Shown here one piece after another: positions 9,561 through 19,930 of a DNA stretch of 64,000 bases. Source of the stretch: Pseudomonadota bacterium (GTDB lineage: Bacteria > Pseudomonadota > Gammaproteobacteria > Burkholderiales > Burkholderiaceae_C); the NCBI GenBank assembly GCA_021848345.1, contig JAJZUV010000001.1, positions 186,001 to 250,000 on the forward strand. Reading direction: 5' to 3'. Made by a program: the position numbers and the translations under genes. The notes under the pieces were generated by a model that saw nothing but the letters and a program-made list of their open reading frames with translations, searched no databases and had not been told where the DNA came from. Within the stretch, counting starts at the first letter, position 1, and each line of letters opens with the position of its first letter.

Positions 9561-10838
9561 ATGCATGGTCCATTGCAGCGAAGACATGTCTTGACCTTGC
9601 TCGGTACGGCCGCGGCGGCACTGGCCGCCAGGCCGGCGCTGGCCGTGGTGTCCATGCAGGCGCACGCGCCGCAGGAGGCCTTCACCGGGCCGGGCGCGAA
9701 TCCCTACTGGAACGGGGTCGGTCCTTACGTCACCTATCCGCAGAAGCTGCCCTTGCAGCGCCTGACGGATCGACCGATCCAGCTCGAGACCCCTCGGCAG
9801 TACTTCCGCGAAGCCTTCACGCCCAACGAAGCCTTCTTCGTGCGCTACCACCTGCCGGTGACTCCCAATGCGGTGGACCTGGCCGCCTGGCGCTTGAGCC
9901 TTTCCGGAGCCTTCGAGCATCCGGTGGAGTTCTCGCTCCGGCAATTGATGCACGAGTTCCGGGCGGTGTCGGTGGCCGCGGTCAACCAGTGCTCGGGCAA
10001 CTCGCGCAGCCGCTTCCAGCCGAGGGTTCCCGGCGGCCAATGGGGCAACGGCGCGATGGGCAACGCGATGTGGACCGGGGTACGCCTGCACGACGTGCTG
10101 GCGCGCGCCGGCCTGCGGCGCGAGGCCACGTGGATCCAGTTCGAGGGACTCGACCGCGGCGTGGGCGCGGACGACAAGGCGTCCGGGCGGTTCATGAAGT
10201 CGCTTCCGGCCAACGACCCCTCGCTGGACCGGGCGGTGATCGCCTTCCTGATGAACGGCGAACCCTTGCCCATGCTCAACGGCTTTCCGGTGCGCATGGT
10301 CGTGCCCGGCAAGTTCGCCACCTACTGGACCAAGCACCTGAGCTTCATCCGGGCGCTCACCCACGAGGACGACAACTTCTGGATGAAGCCGGCCTACCGC
10401 ATTCCCGATACCCCGGGAGGCGACACGACCCCCGAGGCCATGGCCTCGGGCAAGGTGGGCAGCGTGCCCATCGGCACCGTCGACATGCCGGTACGTTCCT
10501 TCATCGTCGATCCGGATGGCAGCGCGCCGTTGATCCAGGGCATGACCAGCCTGATCCGCGGCGTGGCCTTCAGCGGGCACGGCGCCGTGGTCAAGGTCGA
10601 GGTCTCGACCGATGACGGACGCAGCTGGGCCCGCGCGCGCCTGGGCGAGAACCACGGGCCGTATTCCTTCCGCACGTATTCCCACCCGTGGACTCCGTCC
10701 GCGGCCGGCCGCTTCACCCTCGCGGTGCGAGCCACCGACAAGGCCGGGAACGTGCAGACCGATCACGGCGTGTGGAATCCCGGCGGCTATTTGTGGAATC
10801 GCATCGAGCGCCAGGACGTGACCGTCCTGAGCGCGTGA
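9561..10838 (+). CDS. sorA: Sulfite dehydrogenase molybdopterin subunit (SorA-like)
   Basis: Twin-arginine-like leader RRHVLTLLG; AVNQCSGNSRSRF Mo-cofactor Cys motif; followed by a monoheme cytochrome c. Confidence 0.85.
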   Translation: MHGPLQRRHVLTLLGTAAAALAARPALAVVSMQAHAPQEAFTGPGANPYWNGVGPYVTYPQKLPLQRLTDRPIQLETPRQYFREAFTPNEAFFVRYHLPVTPNAVDLAAWRLSLSGAFEHPVEFSLRQLMHEFRAVSVAAVNQCSGNSRSRFQPRVPGGQWGNGAMGNAMWTGVRLHDVLARAGLRREATWIQFEGLDRGVGADDKASGRFMKSLPANDPSLDRAVIAFLMNGEPLPMLNGFPVRMVVPGKFATYWTKHLSFIRALTHEDDNFWMKPAYRIPDTPGGDTTPEAMASGKVGSVPIGTVDMPVRSFIVDPDGSAPLIQGMTSLIRGVAFSGHGAVVKVEVSTDDGRSWARARLGENHGPYSFRTYSHPWTPSAAGRFTLAVRATDKAGNVQTDHGVWNPGGYLWNRIERQDVTVLSA

Positions 10839-10852
10839 AAGGAGACGGCGCC

Positions 10853-11275
10853 ATGACATCTCGAACCCTTTCGATGGCCGTGCTGGCCGTCGCGGCCTGC
10901 ACGGCCCATTCGGTGCTCGCGCAGGAGCGCCCGGGTCTGCTGTCCGCGGGCGACTACGCCGACGGGACCCTGGGGGCGGCGCAGCAACCGGCGCGCATGG
11001 ACGTGCAGCCGGGCAGTGTGTACCGCGTCGGCAAGTGGCCCACCTACACCGCCGATCTGGCCCCCGGCAAGGGGCACGACGCGGTCATGGGCAACTGCAG
11101 CATGTGCCACAGCGTGACCTACATCACGATGCAACCGCCGCTGCCCGCCGGCACCTGGAAGGCGGAGGTGCACAAGATGATCGCCGTGATGGGTGCGCCC
11201 ATCCAGCCGGCGACCGAGGAGGAGATCGTCGCCTATCTGCAGGAGCACTACACGCCGAGCACGCGCAAGCCCTGA
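10853..11275 (+). CDS. sorB: Sulfite dehydrogenase cytochrome c subunit (SorB-like)
   Basis: Signal peptide; CSMCH heme-binding motif; directly downstream of sorA-like gene. Confidence 0.82.
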   Translation: MTSRTLSMAVLAVAACTAHSVLAQERPGLLSAGDYADGTLGAAQQPARMDVQPGSVYRVGKWPTYTADLAPGKGHDAVMGNCSMCHSVTYITMQPPLPAGTWKAEVHKMIAVMGAPIQPATEEEIVAYLQEHYTPSTRKP

Positions 11276-11441
11276 GTGCGCATCGCGCGGGCGCGGCTAC
11301 GGCGCCCGCGCCCGCGAAGGCCATGCCGCTTTGAAGGCTTTCGGGGTCTTTCGGGGAATTCGGGCGCCGCGATGCGCCCGGCCATGGGGCCACCCATAAT
11401 CGTCCGCCAGTGCCGGGATGGCCCCGGTCGCGAGGCCTTCG

Positions 11442-12849
11442 ATGGACCCCACCGGAACCCACAGCCTGCAGCAAGGTCTGCACAATCGCCACATCCAGCT
11501 CATCGCGCTCGGCGGCGCCGTCGGCACCGGGCTGTTCCTCGGTTCCGCGGGCGTGCTGGAACGCGCCGGGCCGTCGATGCTGCTGGCCTACGCCTTCGCC
11601 GGCGCGCTGGTGTTCCTGATCATGCGATTCCTGGGAGAAATGCTGGTCGAGACCCCCGTGTCCAGTTCCTTCAGCTATTTCGCCGATCGCTACTGGAGTC
11701 GCTTCGCGGGGTACTTCTCGGGCTGGAACACCGTGGTGCTGTACGTGCTGGTGGGCATGGTCGAGCTCAGCGCCGCCGGCAAGTTCATCCAGTTCTGGTG
11801 GCCCTGGGTTCCCGGCTGGGTCACCGCGGCGTTGGGGCTGCTGGCCATCGCGGGGCTGAACCTCGCCAGCGTGCGCGCCTACGGCGAATCGGAGTTCTGG
11901 TTCGCGATGATCAAGGTGGTCGCGGTGCTGTCCATGATCGGCTTCGGCGCATGGCTGCTGTTCGCGCACCACGGCAGACCCGGGGGGGGGGCTGTCCAAC
12001 CTGTGGTCGCAGGGCGGCTTCATGCCCAACGGCGTGTCCGGCCTGATCATGTCCCTGGGGCTGGTCGCCTTCGCCTTCGGCGGCATCGAGATGCTGGGCT
12101 TCGCCGCGGCCGAAACCCGCGATCCCTCCAGGGTGATCCCGAAGGCCATCAACCAGATCGTCTACCGCGTGCTGCTGTTCTACGTCGCTTCCAGCGTGGT
12201 GCTGCTGTCGCTGTACCCGTGGCCCGGCCTGCTGCGCGCACTGCAGGCCGGGGGCGGAACCTACAGCAGCAGCCCCTTCGCGCTGATCTTCTCGGTCATC
12301 GGCGACAGCCTCGCCGCCAACCTGCTCAACCTGGTGATCCTCACCGCCACGCTGTCGGTGTTCAATGGCGCCGTCTACTCGACCAGCCGCCTGCTCTACG
12401 GCATGGCGCGCCAGGGCAACGCGCCGGGCTGGTTCGGCGTGGTCGACCGGCGCGGCGTGCCGGTGCGTGCGCTGGGCGTCGTGTGCCTGGCCACGGCGGG
12501 CGCCGTGCTGATGAACTACCTGATTCCCCAGCAGGTGATCGAGGTGCTGATGTCCCTGACCACCGCGTCCCTGCTGCTGCTGTGGGGCGTGATCGTGCTG
12601 ACCCACCTGCGTTTTCGCCGCGCCATGCGCGAGGACGGGGTGCGCACCGGCTTTCCGGCCCTGTTCAGCCCCTGGAGCAATTACGCCTGCCTGGCCTTCA
12701 TCGGGCTGGTCGGGGCCGTGCTGTTCGCCTCGCCCGCCACGCGCGCATCGGTGTGGGCCATTCCCGCATGGGTGCTGGTGGTGTGGCTGGCCTACCGGAC
12801 CCGCGAACGCCTGCACCGGCGCGCGGCCGTGGTCGGCGGCGGGGCCTGA
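11442..12849 (+). pseudogene. APC-family (aromatic) amino-acid permease, frame broken at a G10 tract
   Basis: Frame 0 encodes MDPTGTHSLQQGLHNRHIQLIALGGAVGTGLFLGSAG... up to FAHHGRPGGG; homology continues (SNLWSQGGFMPNGVSGLIMSLGLVAFAFGGIEMLGFAAAETRDPSRVIPKAINQ) in frame +1 after G10 at 11982-11991. Confidence 0.8.
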
Positions 12850-12924
12850 GCCGCTCGCCGCCCCTGTTGTCTCGGGCTTGCCCCCGGACGGCGCCGTCGC
12901 CGGCGAACCGTCCGTGGCGAAGCT

Positions 12925-14007
12925 TCAGTCCGCCTTGGCCGTGCCCAGCACGCCGCGGCGAATCTGGTCGCGCTCGATGGACTCGAACAGCGCCTTGAAG
13001 TTGCCCTCGCCGAAGCCCTCGTCGGCCTTGCGCTGGATGAACTCGAAGAACACCGGCCCCAGCAGGGTCTGGGAGAAGATCTGCAGCAGCAGGCGCTTTT
13101 CCCCGCCGGCGGTGGATCCGTCGAGCAGGATGCCGCGCGCGCGCAGTTCGTCCACCGGTTCCCCGTGACCGGGCAGGCGCTCCTCGAGCATCTGGTAGTA
13201 GATGTCGTTGGGAGCCGTCATCAGCGCCACGCCGTTGGCGCGCAGCGCGTCGACCGTGGCCATCAGGTCCTCGGTGAGCAGCGCCACGTGCTGGATGCCC
13301 TCGCCGTTGAACTGCATGAGGAATTCCTCGATCTGCCCGTTGCCGCCGGCTTCCTCGTTCAGCGGAATGCGGATGCGCCCGTCGGGCGCGGACATGGCGC
13401 GGCTGGTCAGGCCGGTGTACTCGCCCTTGATGTCGAAGTAGCGGATTTCCCGGAAATTGAAGATCTTCTCGTAGAAACCGGCCCAGAAGGCCATGCGGCC
13501 GCGGTACACGTTGTGCGTGAGGTGATCGATGAACTTCAGTCCGTGGCCGCGCGGATGGCGATCGCATCCCTCGACCCACTCGAAGTCGATGTCGTAGATG
13601 CTCTTGCCGTCCTCGAAACGGTCGATCAGGTACAGCGGCGCGCCGCCGATGCCCTTGATGGCGGGCAGGCGCAGTTCCATCGGCCCGGTCGGGATCTCCA
13701 CCGGCTGCGCGCCCAGTTCCAGCGCGCGCGCATAGGCCTTGTGCGCGTCGCGCACGCGGAAGGCCAGCCCGCAGGCGCTCGGCCCGTGCTCGGCGGCGAA
13801 GTAGGCCGCCGCGCTGCGCGGTTCGCGGTTGACGATGAAGTTGATGTCGCCCTGGCGCCACAGCTCCACGTCCTTGCTGCGGTGGCGGGCCACGCGCGAG
13901 AACCCCATGTTCTGGAACAGGGGTTCGAGCACGCCGGGGGTGGGGGAGGCGAACTCGACGAATTCGAATCCGCACAATCCCATGGGATTGTCGAACAGGT
14001 CAGGCAT
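12925..14007 (-). CDS. hppD: 4-hydroxyphenylpyruvate dioxygenase
   Basis: [25 protein letters not shown]...; C-terminal [32 protein letters not shown] signature. Confidence 0.95.
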   Translation of the reverse strand: MPDLFDNPMGLCGFEFVEFASPTPGVLEPLFQNMGFSRVARHRSKDVELWRQGDINFIVNREPRSAAAYFAAEHGPSACGLAFRVRDAHKAYARALELGAQPVEIPTGPMELRLPAIKGIGGAPLYLIDRFEDGKSIYDIDFEWVEGCDRHPRGHGLKFIDHLTHNVYRGRMAFWAGFYEKIFNFREIRYFDIKGEYTGLTSRAMSAPDGRIRIPLNEEAGGNGQIEEFLMQFNGEGIQHVALLTEDLMATVDALRANGVALMTAPNDIYYQMLEERLPGHGEPVDELRARGILLDGSTAGGEKRLLLQIFSQTLLGPVFFEFIQRKADEGFGEGNFKALFESIERDQIRRGVLGTAKAD

Positions 14008-14185
14008 TGCAGGCTCCTGCGAAAAGACATGAACGTCGTGCGCGCGCCGCGCGACCGCGCGGCGCGGGGAATCAGCGCATCGCCCGCGGGGGCGCGCCCG
14101 GCCTGCCGCGCACGCTGCGCGCCAGGTGGATTCCGACGATCAAGGCCTGAATGCTCATGAATTCGTGATGGGTGCGAGGGCGAGA

Positions 14186-15760
14186 TTACCACTGCCCGAA
14201 AAAAACCCCAGCCCGCTTGTGCGCGGCGGTTCCGCGCTCGACCATGTCGTCGCTGATGGTGGTGCGCCGCTTGCGTCGCGCCAGCCAGTCGAGCAGGCGC
14301 GAACGCATGGCCTGGCGTATCGGCTCGGTCGAGGCTTCGCGTCCCAGGTCGCACATTTCCTGCGGATCCTCCTGCAGGTCGTACAACTGCTCCGCTTCGT
14401 CGAGCCAGTAGACGTAGCGCCAGCGCCCATGGCGACAGGAGAAGCCCTTGGCGTTCTGCGGGGTCTTGCCCAGCAGGCGCCGCGCGTCCTTGAAACTGTA
14501 GTCCAGTTCGGAAAACACCGCGTCGCGCCACGGCGGCGCCTGGAACCCGGACTGCCCCGCATCGAACAGCAGATCCTGCAGGCAGCGGCCCTCGATGCGG
14601 TGCTGCGGCACCTGAAGGCCCAGCGCGCGCAGGATGGTCGGCACCACGTCCACGCTTTCCACCATGCGCTGCTCGACGCGGCCGCGGCTGACGTCGGCCT
14701 CGGCCGAAGGGTCGACCACGATCAGCGGAACGCGCTGGATCATGTCGTAGAACAGCTCCTTCTCGCCCAGCCAGTGGTCGCCCAGGAAGTCGCCGTGGTC
14801 GGAGCAAAGGATCACCAGGGTATCGCGCAGCACGCCCAGGCGGTCCATGTGCTCGAACAGGCGCCCCAGGTGCGTGTCGAGCTGCTCGATCAGCCCCTGG
14901 TAGGCCGGACGCACCACGCGCACGCACTCGTCCAGCGAGAAGCTGCGGCTTTCCTCGCTGGCGCGATAGGCCTCCAGCACCGGGTGGGCGTTGCGCAGTT
15001 CCTGCTGGGTGCGCAGCACCGGCAGGCACTGGTCGGCCGTGTAGGCGGCGTGGTAGGGCGCCGGCGCCATGTACGGCCAGTGCGGCTTGACGTAGCTCAG
15101 GTGCAGCACCCAGGGGCGCTCGGCCATGGCGCCGATGAAACGCATGGCCTGGTCGGTCATGTAGGCCGTCTCGGAATGCTCCTCGCGCACCCGCGCCGGC
15201 AGGTGCACGTTGCGCATGTGCCAGCCCGATTGAACGCGGCCCTGCGCGTCCAGCCCGGAGATCACGAAGTCGGTCCACGGATCGGCGCTGTCGTAGCCCT
15301 GCGCGCGCAGGAAGGCGGGATAGCCCGACTCCTCGCCCGGCGTGTGGTGCCCGTCGTAGCGGTCGAGTTCGTGGAACCCGCCGCGCTCCAGCAGGTGTCC
15401 GAGTTCGCTGTGTCCGTCCAGGTGCAGGCGCCGCAGTCCGTCGTGGTCGGGCATCACGTGGGTCTTGCCGGCCAGCGCCAGTTCCAGCCCGGCGTCGCGC
15501 AGGTATTCGCCCAGCGTGAGCTCGCCCACCGACAGCGGCACGCGGTTCCAGGTGGCGCCGTGGCTGGCGGCGTAGCGTCCGGTGTAGTAGCTCATGCGCG
15601 ACGGGCCGCATACGCCGGAGTTGACGTAGGCCTGCTCGAAGCGCACGCCGCGACGCGCCAGCGCGTCGATGTTCGGGGTGCGGATGTAGGGATGTCCGTA
15701 GCAGGCCAGGTGATCCCGGCGCAGCTGATCGGCCATGATGAACAGTACGTTGCGGACCAC
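14186..15760 (-). CDS. Sulfatase / alkaline phosphatase superfamily hydrolase
   Basis: NVLFIMADQLRRDHLACYGHP and C-G-P-S-R...T-G-R formylglycine-type motif (VCGPSRMSYYTGR). Confidence 0.88.
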   Translation of the reverse strand: MVRNVLFIMADQLRRDHLACYGHPYIRTPNIDALARRGVRFEQAYVNSGVCGPSRMSYYTGRYAASHGATWNRVPLSVGELTLGEYLRDAGLELALAGKTHVMPDHDGLRRLHLDGHSELGHLLERGGFHELDRYDGHHTPGEESGYPAFLRAQGYDSADPWTDFVISGLDAQGRVQSGWHMRNVHLPARVREEHSETAYMTDQAMRFIGAMAERPWVLHLSYVKPHWPYMAPAPYHAAYTADQCLPVLRTQQELRNAHPVLEAYRASEESRSFSLDECVRVVRPAYQGLIEQLDTHLGRLFEHMDRLGVLRDTLVILCSDHGDFLGDHWLGEKELFYDMIQRVPLIVVDPSAEADVSRGRVEQRMVESVDVVPTILRALGLQVPQHRIEGRCLQDLLFDAGQSGFQAPPWRDAVFSELDYSFKDARRLLGKTPQNAKGFSCRHGRWRYVYWLDEAEQLYDLQEDPQEMCDLGREASTEPIRQAMRSRLLDWLARRKRRTTISDDMVERGTAAHKRAGVFFGQW

Positions 15761-15811
15761 CTTCGGGCTCCGTTGCGTTTCTGAGGACTCGGGTTTCGAC
15801 GGCCGGCGCGC

Positions 15812-16639
15812 CTAGGCCGGCGCGGCGTTCGCCGCGTCCCCGGCTTGCCGGGCGCCGATGACCCGCGCCAGGAAGGAGCGGGTGCGCTCGTGCCGGGGAT
15901 TCACCAGGATGTCGCCGGGCGACCCCTGTTCGACGATCACGCCGCCGTCCATGAACGCCACGCGATGGCCGACGTCGCGTGCGAAGCCGATCTCGTGCGT
16001 GACCACGATCATGGTCATGCCTTCGCCGGCCAGCTGGCGCATCACCGACAGCACCTCGTCCACCAGTTCCGGGTCCAGCGCCGAGGTGGGTTCGTCGAAC
16101 AGCATCACCTTGGGCTGCATGGCCAGCGCGCGCGCGATCGCGATGCGCTGCTGCTGCCCGCCGGAGAGCTGGCCCGGGTAGGCCTGCGCCTTGGCTGCCA
16201 GGCCGACGCGCTCGAGCAGTTCCAGCGCCCGCTGGCGCGCCTGCGCGGCCGGCTGGCGGCGCACCCGAATCGGCGCCTCGACGATGTTCTGCAGCGCCGT
16301 CATGTGGGAAAACAGATTGAAGCGCTGGAACACCATGCCGATGTCCGCGCGCTGGCGGCACACCTCGCCCTCGGGCAGTTCGTACAGGCGGCCGTTGTGC
16401 GCGCGACAGCCGATCAGCTCTCCGTCCACCCGGATGGCGCCCGCCTGGATGGTCTCCAGGTGGTTGATGCAGCGCAGGAAGGTGCTCTTGCCCGAGCCCG
16501 AGGGCCCGATCAGGCACACGACCTCGCCGGCGCCCACCTCGAGATCGATGCCCTTGAGCACCTCCAGGCGGCCATAGCGCTTGTGCACGCCCTGCGCCTG
16601 CACCATCGGGCGCGCCGCGGGCGACTCATGCGGATTCAT
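15812..16639 (-). CDS. Polar amino-acid ABC transporter ATP-binding protein
   Basis: Walker [18 protein letters not shown] signature, Walker [15 protein letters not shown]. Confidence 0.92.
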   Translation of the reverse strand: MNPHESPAARPMVQAQGVHKRYGRLEVLKGIDLEVGAGEVVCLIGPSGSGKSTFLRCINHLETIQAGAIRVDGELIGCRAHNGRLYELPEGEVCRQRADIGMVFQRFNLFSHMTALQNIVEAPIRVRRQPAAQARQRALELLERVGLAAKAQAYPGQLSGGQQQRIAIARALAMQPKVMLFDEPTSALDPELVDEVLSVMRQLAGEGMTMIVVTHEIGFARDVGHRVAFMDGGVIVEQGSPGDILVNPRHERTRSFLARVIGARQAGDAANAAPA

Positions 16640-17456
16640 GCAGGCTCCTGTGGGCGCGGCCGATCCGGCGCTCGAGCACATGCTGGCCCGCGCTGGCCAA
16701 CGTGGTGACCAGCAGGTACCAGAAGGTGGCCACCAGCATCAATTCGATGGTGCGCAGGTTGGCCGAGGAGATGTTCTCCGCCGCCGTGAGCAGATCGCCG
16801 CCGGCGATGACCGACACCAGCGAGGTGGCCTTGAGCAGGGAGATGAACTGGTTGCCGGCCGGAGGCACGATCACGCGCAGCGCCTGCGGCAGGATGATGC
16901 GCCGCAGCGCCAGCCCGCGGCGCATGCCCAGCGCGGTGGACGCCTCGTACTGTCCGCGGTCCACCGACAGCAGCCCGGCGCGCACCACCTCGGCCATGTA
17001 GGCGCCTTCGTTCAGGCCCAGCGCCACGATGGAGGCGACGAAGGGGGTCAGCACCGCGTTGGTGGAGAACGGTCCCAGGTGCGGGAACAGCAGCGCCAGG
17101 TTGCCCCAGACGATGATCTGCACCAGCAGCGGGGTGCCGCGCAGCAGCCATACGTACAGCCGGCTGCCCATGCGCAGCACCCAGCTGTCGGACATCAGCC
17201 CCACCGCCAGCAGGGTGCCCAGCACGAGCCCGACCAGCTCGGAGGCCAGCGCGATCAGCAGCGTGGTGCGCAGCCCGGCCAGGATGGCCGGCGCGAACTG
17301 GTACTGCGCGATCGCGGCATGGTCGATGTTGGGATTTCGCCAGACCGACACCGCCAGCAGCACGAAGGCCACGGCGGCGACGGCGCTGGCGGCCCACAGG
17401 CCGGGGCGACGCAGGGGCACCACCCGCATGCGGGCGAGGTCGATGGGTTCGGTCAT
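16626..17456 (-). CDS. Polar amino-acid ABC transporter permease
   Basis: [14 protein letters not shown]...[23 protein letters not shown] permease motif. Confidence 0.92.
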   Translation of the reverse strand: MTEPIDLARMRVVPLRRPGLWAASAVAAVAFVLLAVSVWRNPNIDHAAIAQYQFAPAILAGLRTTLLIALASELVGLVLGTLLAVGLMSDSWVLRMGSRLYVWLLRGTPLLVQIIVWGNLALLFPHLGPFSTNAVLTPFVASIVALGLNEGAYMAEVVRAGLLSVDRGQYEASTALGMRRGLALRRIILPQALRVIVPPAGNQFISLLKATSLVSVIAGGDLLTAAENISSANLRTIELMLVATFWYLLVTTLASAGQHVLERRIGRAHRSLHESA

Positions 17457-17503
17457 GATGCGCGGCGCGGCCACGCGCCGCCTGGGCGACGCGGCCGGGC
17501 GCC

Positions 17504-18334
17504 TCAGATCTTCGCGCCGGCGTTGACGGCGGCCGACTTCACCGCGCCGCCCTGCACGCCGTACTTGTTCAGCACCTTCAGGTAGCTTCCGTCATCGATG
17601 GTCGCCTGCAGGGCCTTCTGCAGCTCGTCGCGCAGCTGGGGCCTGTCCTTCGGCACCGCGATGCCCAGCGGGACTTGCTGGTACTCGGGTCCGGCCACGT
17701 CGAACAGCTTGCCGCCGCCGGCCGTCTTGGCCAGATAGACCATCACCGGCGAATTGCCGAAAAAGGCCGCCACACGGCCGGTCTGCACCTGCATGCGCGC
17801 GTCCGAGGGCTGCGCGTACTGCATGTTGGTCACCGCGGGCTTGCCGTGCGCGGCGCACCAGCCGTCGGCCTGCTTGACCAGCTCGATCTGGATCGAGCCC
17901 TGCACGGTCGACACCGTCTTGCCGCACAGGCTGTGCAGGTCCGTCACGTGCTCGGGGTTGCCCTTGCGCACCAGCAGCTTGGTGCCGAGGTTGAAGAAGT
18001 CGACGAAGTCCACCAGCTTCTCGCGCTGCGCGGTGTCGTTCATCATCGTGAAGGCCACGTCGATCTGGTGCGACTGCATCGCCGGGAACAGGTTCGGGAA
18101 GGCCTCCGGCTTGAACTCGATGGGCGCCGGCAGGTGCTTGTTCATCGCGGCGGCCAGGTCGACGATGACCCCCTGCAGGGTCTTGCCGTCGTCGGCGTAG
18201 GCGATCATCGGCGGGCTGTTGGTGATGGTGCCGGCGACGATGGGCTGGGCGGCCAGGGCCGTGCCCGCATGCCAGGCGCCGAGGCCCAGCAGCGAGGCGG
18301 CCAGGGCGGCGCGAAAGGTTCCGGGTTTGTTCAT
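17504..18334 (-). CDS. ABC transporter periplasmic substrate-binding protein (SBP_bac_3)
   Basis: Signal peptide; DLAAAMNKHLPAPIEFKPEAFPNLFPAMQSHQIDVAFTMMNDT. Confidence 0.9.
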   Translation of the reverse strand: MNKPGTFRAALAASLLGLGAWHAGTALAAQPIVAGTITNSPPMIAYADDGKTLQGVIVDLAAAMNKHLPAPIEFKPEAFPNLFPAMQSHQIDVAFTMMNDTAQREKLVDFVDFFNLGTKLLVRKGNPEHVTDLHSLCGKTVSTVQGSIQIELVKQADGWCAAHGKPAVTNMQYAQPSDARMQVQTGRVAAFFGNSPVMVYLAKTAGGGKLFDVAGPEYQQVPLGIAVPKDRPQLRDELQKALQATIDDGSYLKVLNKYGVQGGAVKSAAVNAGAKI

Positions 18335-18554
18335 GGTCTGGTCTCCTCTGTCGTTCTGGGCCGGGGCCGTGCAGCGTCGCGCGCCAGCCCCATGCCGACC
18401 GATTCTAGGGAGGACTCATGCGTTGTTCGAATCAATCCCGGAAATGCATCAGGGTCTGCCCGGAGTGGGGCCGAATCGATGCCAACGGGGGGGCAGTCGT
18501 GCTGAAATAGGGCCCGAGTCACCGCTGCCGCGGCGGCCGTCACCCTTGCATGCC

Positions 18555-19100
18555 ATGTCCGCCGAGATCCGTCGACTGCGAAATCCCGAGAACCTGGACG
18601 ATCTGCTGAACTACCGCCTTTTCAGGCTGTACGCGTCGGCGACTTCCCCGGTCACCCGCCTGATGGAGGGCAAATGGGGCATTTCGCGCCGGGAATGGCG
18701 TCTGCTCGCCGTGCTGGCCGCGGTGGGCCGGGCCTCGCCGTCGGAACTGGCGGAGCGCTCGCACCTGGATCGACCGCGCACCTCGCGGGCGATCGCCAGC
18801 CTGGTGGCCAAGGAACTTGCGCAGCGCGCGGTGACCGCCGACGACGCGCGGCGCGCGACGGTATCGCTGACTCCGGCCGGTACGGCCTTGTTCGAGGAGG
18901 TATTCCCGCAGATCGCGCGGCTCAACGCGCGCCTGCTCGAGGCCATCGACGACGAGCTGGTGCTGGCGCTGGACCGCGCCTTGCGCGCCCTCACCGTGCG
19001 CGCCGACGAGCTGGGCATCAGCACCGAACCGGAAGTGCGCGCCAACCGGCGCGCCGGCGGCTCGCGGCGCGTGCGGCCGATTCCTGGGGATGGGTACTGA
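18555..19100 (+). CDS. MarR-family transcriptional regulator
   Basis: WGISRREWRLLAVLAAVGRASPSELAERSHLDRPRTSRAIASLVAKEL winged helix. Confidence 0.87.
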   Translation: MSAEIRRLRNPENLDDLLNYRLFRLYASATSPVTRLMEGKWGISRREWRLLAVLAAVGRASPSELAERSHLDRPRTSRAIASLVAKELAQRAVTADDARRATVSLTPAGTALFEEVFPQIARLNARLLEAIDDELVLALDRALRALTVRADELGISTEPEVRANRRAGGSRRVRPIPGDGY

Positions 19101-19277
19101 CGGCCCCCTCCGTCGCCGGGCGCGAGCCCGGCTCCGTCCCCCCGAGGGGGACGCACCCCGCCTTGGGGCGGCCCTGCGGCGGGTGTGCTCCTGGCAGCGG
19201 GGCGGGGTGCAGGAATGGGGCGCGTCGGGCGGGGTGAGGGACTCGCCCTGTCTCGGGGCGAGCCGGCCCGGCCAGCT

Positions 19278-19832
19278 TTACACGCGGCCCTTGTACTCGC
19301 CGGTGCGGGTGTCGATCTCGATCTTGTCGCCGATGGCCACGAAGATGGGCACGGGGATTTCCGCGCCGGTGGAGATCTTGGCCGGCTTGAGCACCTTGCC
19401 GGAGGTGTCGCCCTTCACGGCGGGCTCGGTGTACATCACCTCGCGCACCACGGTGGTGGGCATTTCCAGCGAGATGGCCTTGCCTTCGTAGAACACGACT
19501 TCCACCGGCATGCCGTCCTCGAGGTACAGCAGCGCGTCGCCGAGGTTGTCCTTCTCGACTTCGTACTGGTTGTACTCGGTGTCCATGAACACGTACATGG
19601 GATCGGCGAAATAGGAGTAGGTGCACTCCTTGCGCTCGAGCACGATGGGATCGAGCTTGTCGTCGGCCTTGTACACGAGCTCGGTACCCCCGCTGGTCAG
19701 CAGGTTCTTGAGCTTCATCTTCACCGTGGCGGCATTGCGCCCGCCGCGGCTGTACTCGGTCTTCTGCACGACCATGGGATCCTTGCCGACCATGATCACA
19801 TTGCCGGCACGGATTTCTTGAGCGAGTTTCAT
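19278..19832 (-). CDS. efp: Translation elongation factor P
   Basis: [45 protein letters not shown]; Arg at position 32. Confidence 0.97.
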   Translation of the reverse strand: MKLAQEIRAGNVIMVGKDPMVVQKTEYSRGGRNAATVKMKLKNLLTSGGTELVYKADDKLDPIVLERKECTYSYFADPMYVFMDTEYNQYEVEKDNLGDALLYLEDGMPVEVVFYEGKAISLEMPTTVVREVMYTEPAVKGDTSGKVLKPAKISTGAEIPVPIFVAIGDKIEIDTRTGEYKGRV

Positions 19833-19930
19833 AGACTTTGAAAAAGTTTCGGGAAAAGTCAATCGATTATTTTAACAGGCCGGCGGACTTCACGGTTTGC
19901 CGGAGCCAGCCGTGCTTGCGGATCCGCGCC

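Noticed and set aside
13626-16517. 963-aa minus ORF spanning the sulfatase and ABC genes
   Set aside because: Out-of-frame read-through of hppD, sulfatase and ABC ATPase genes, which are clearly recognised in other frames.
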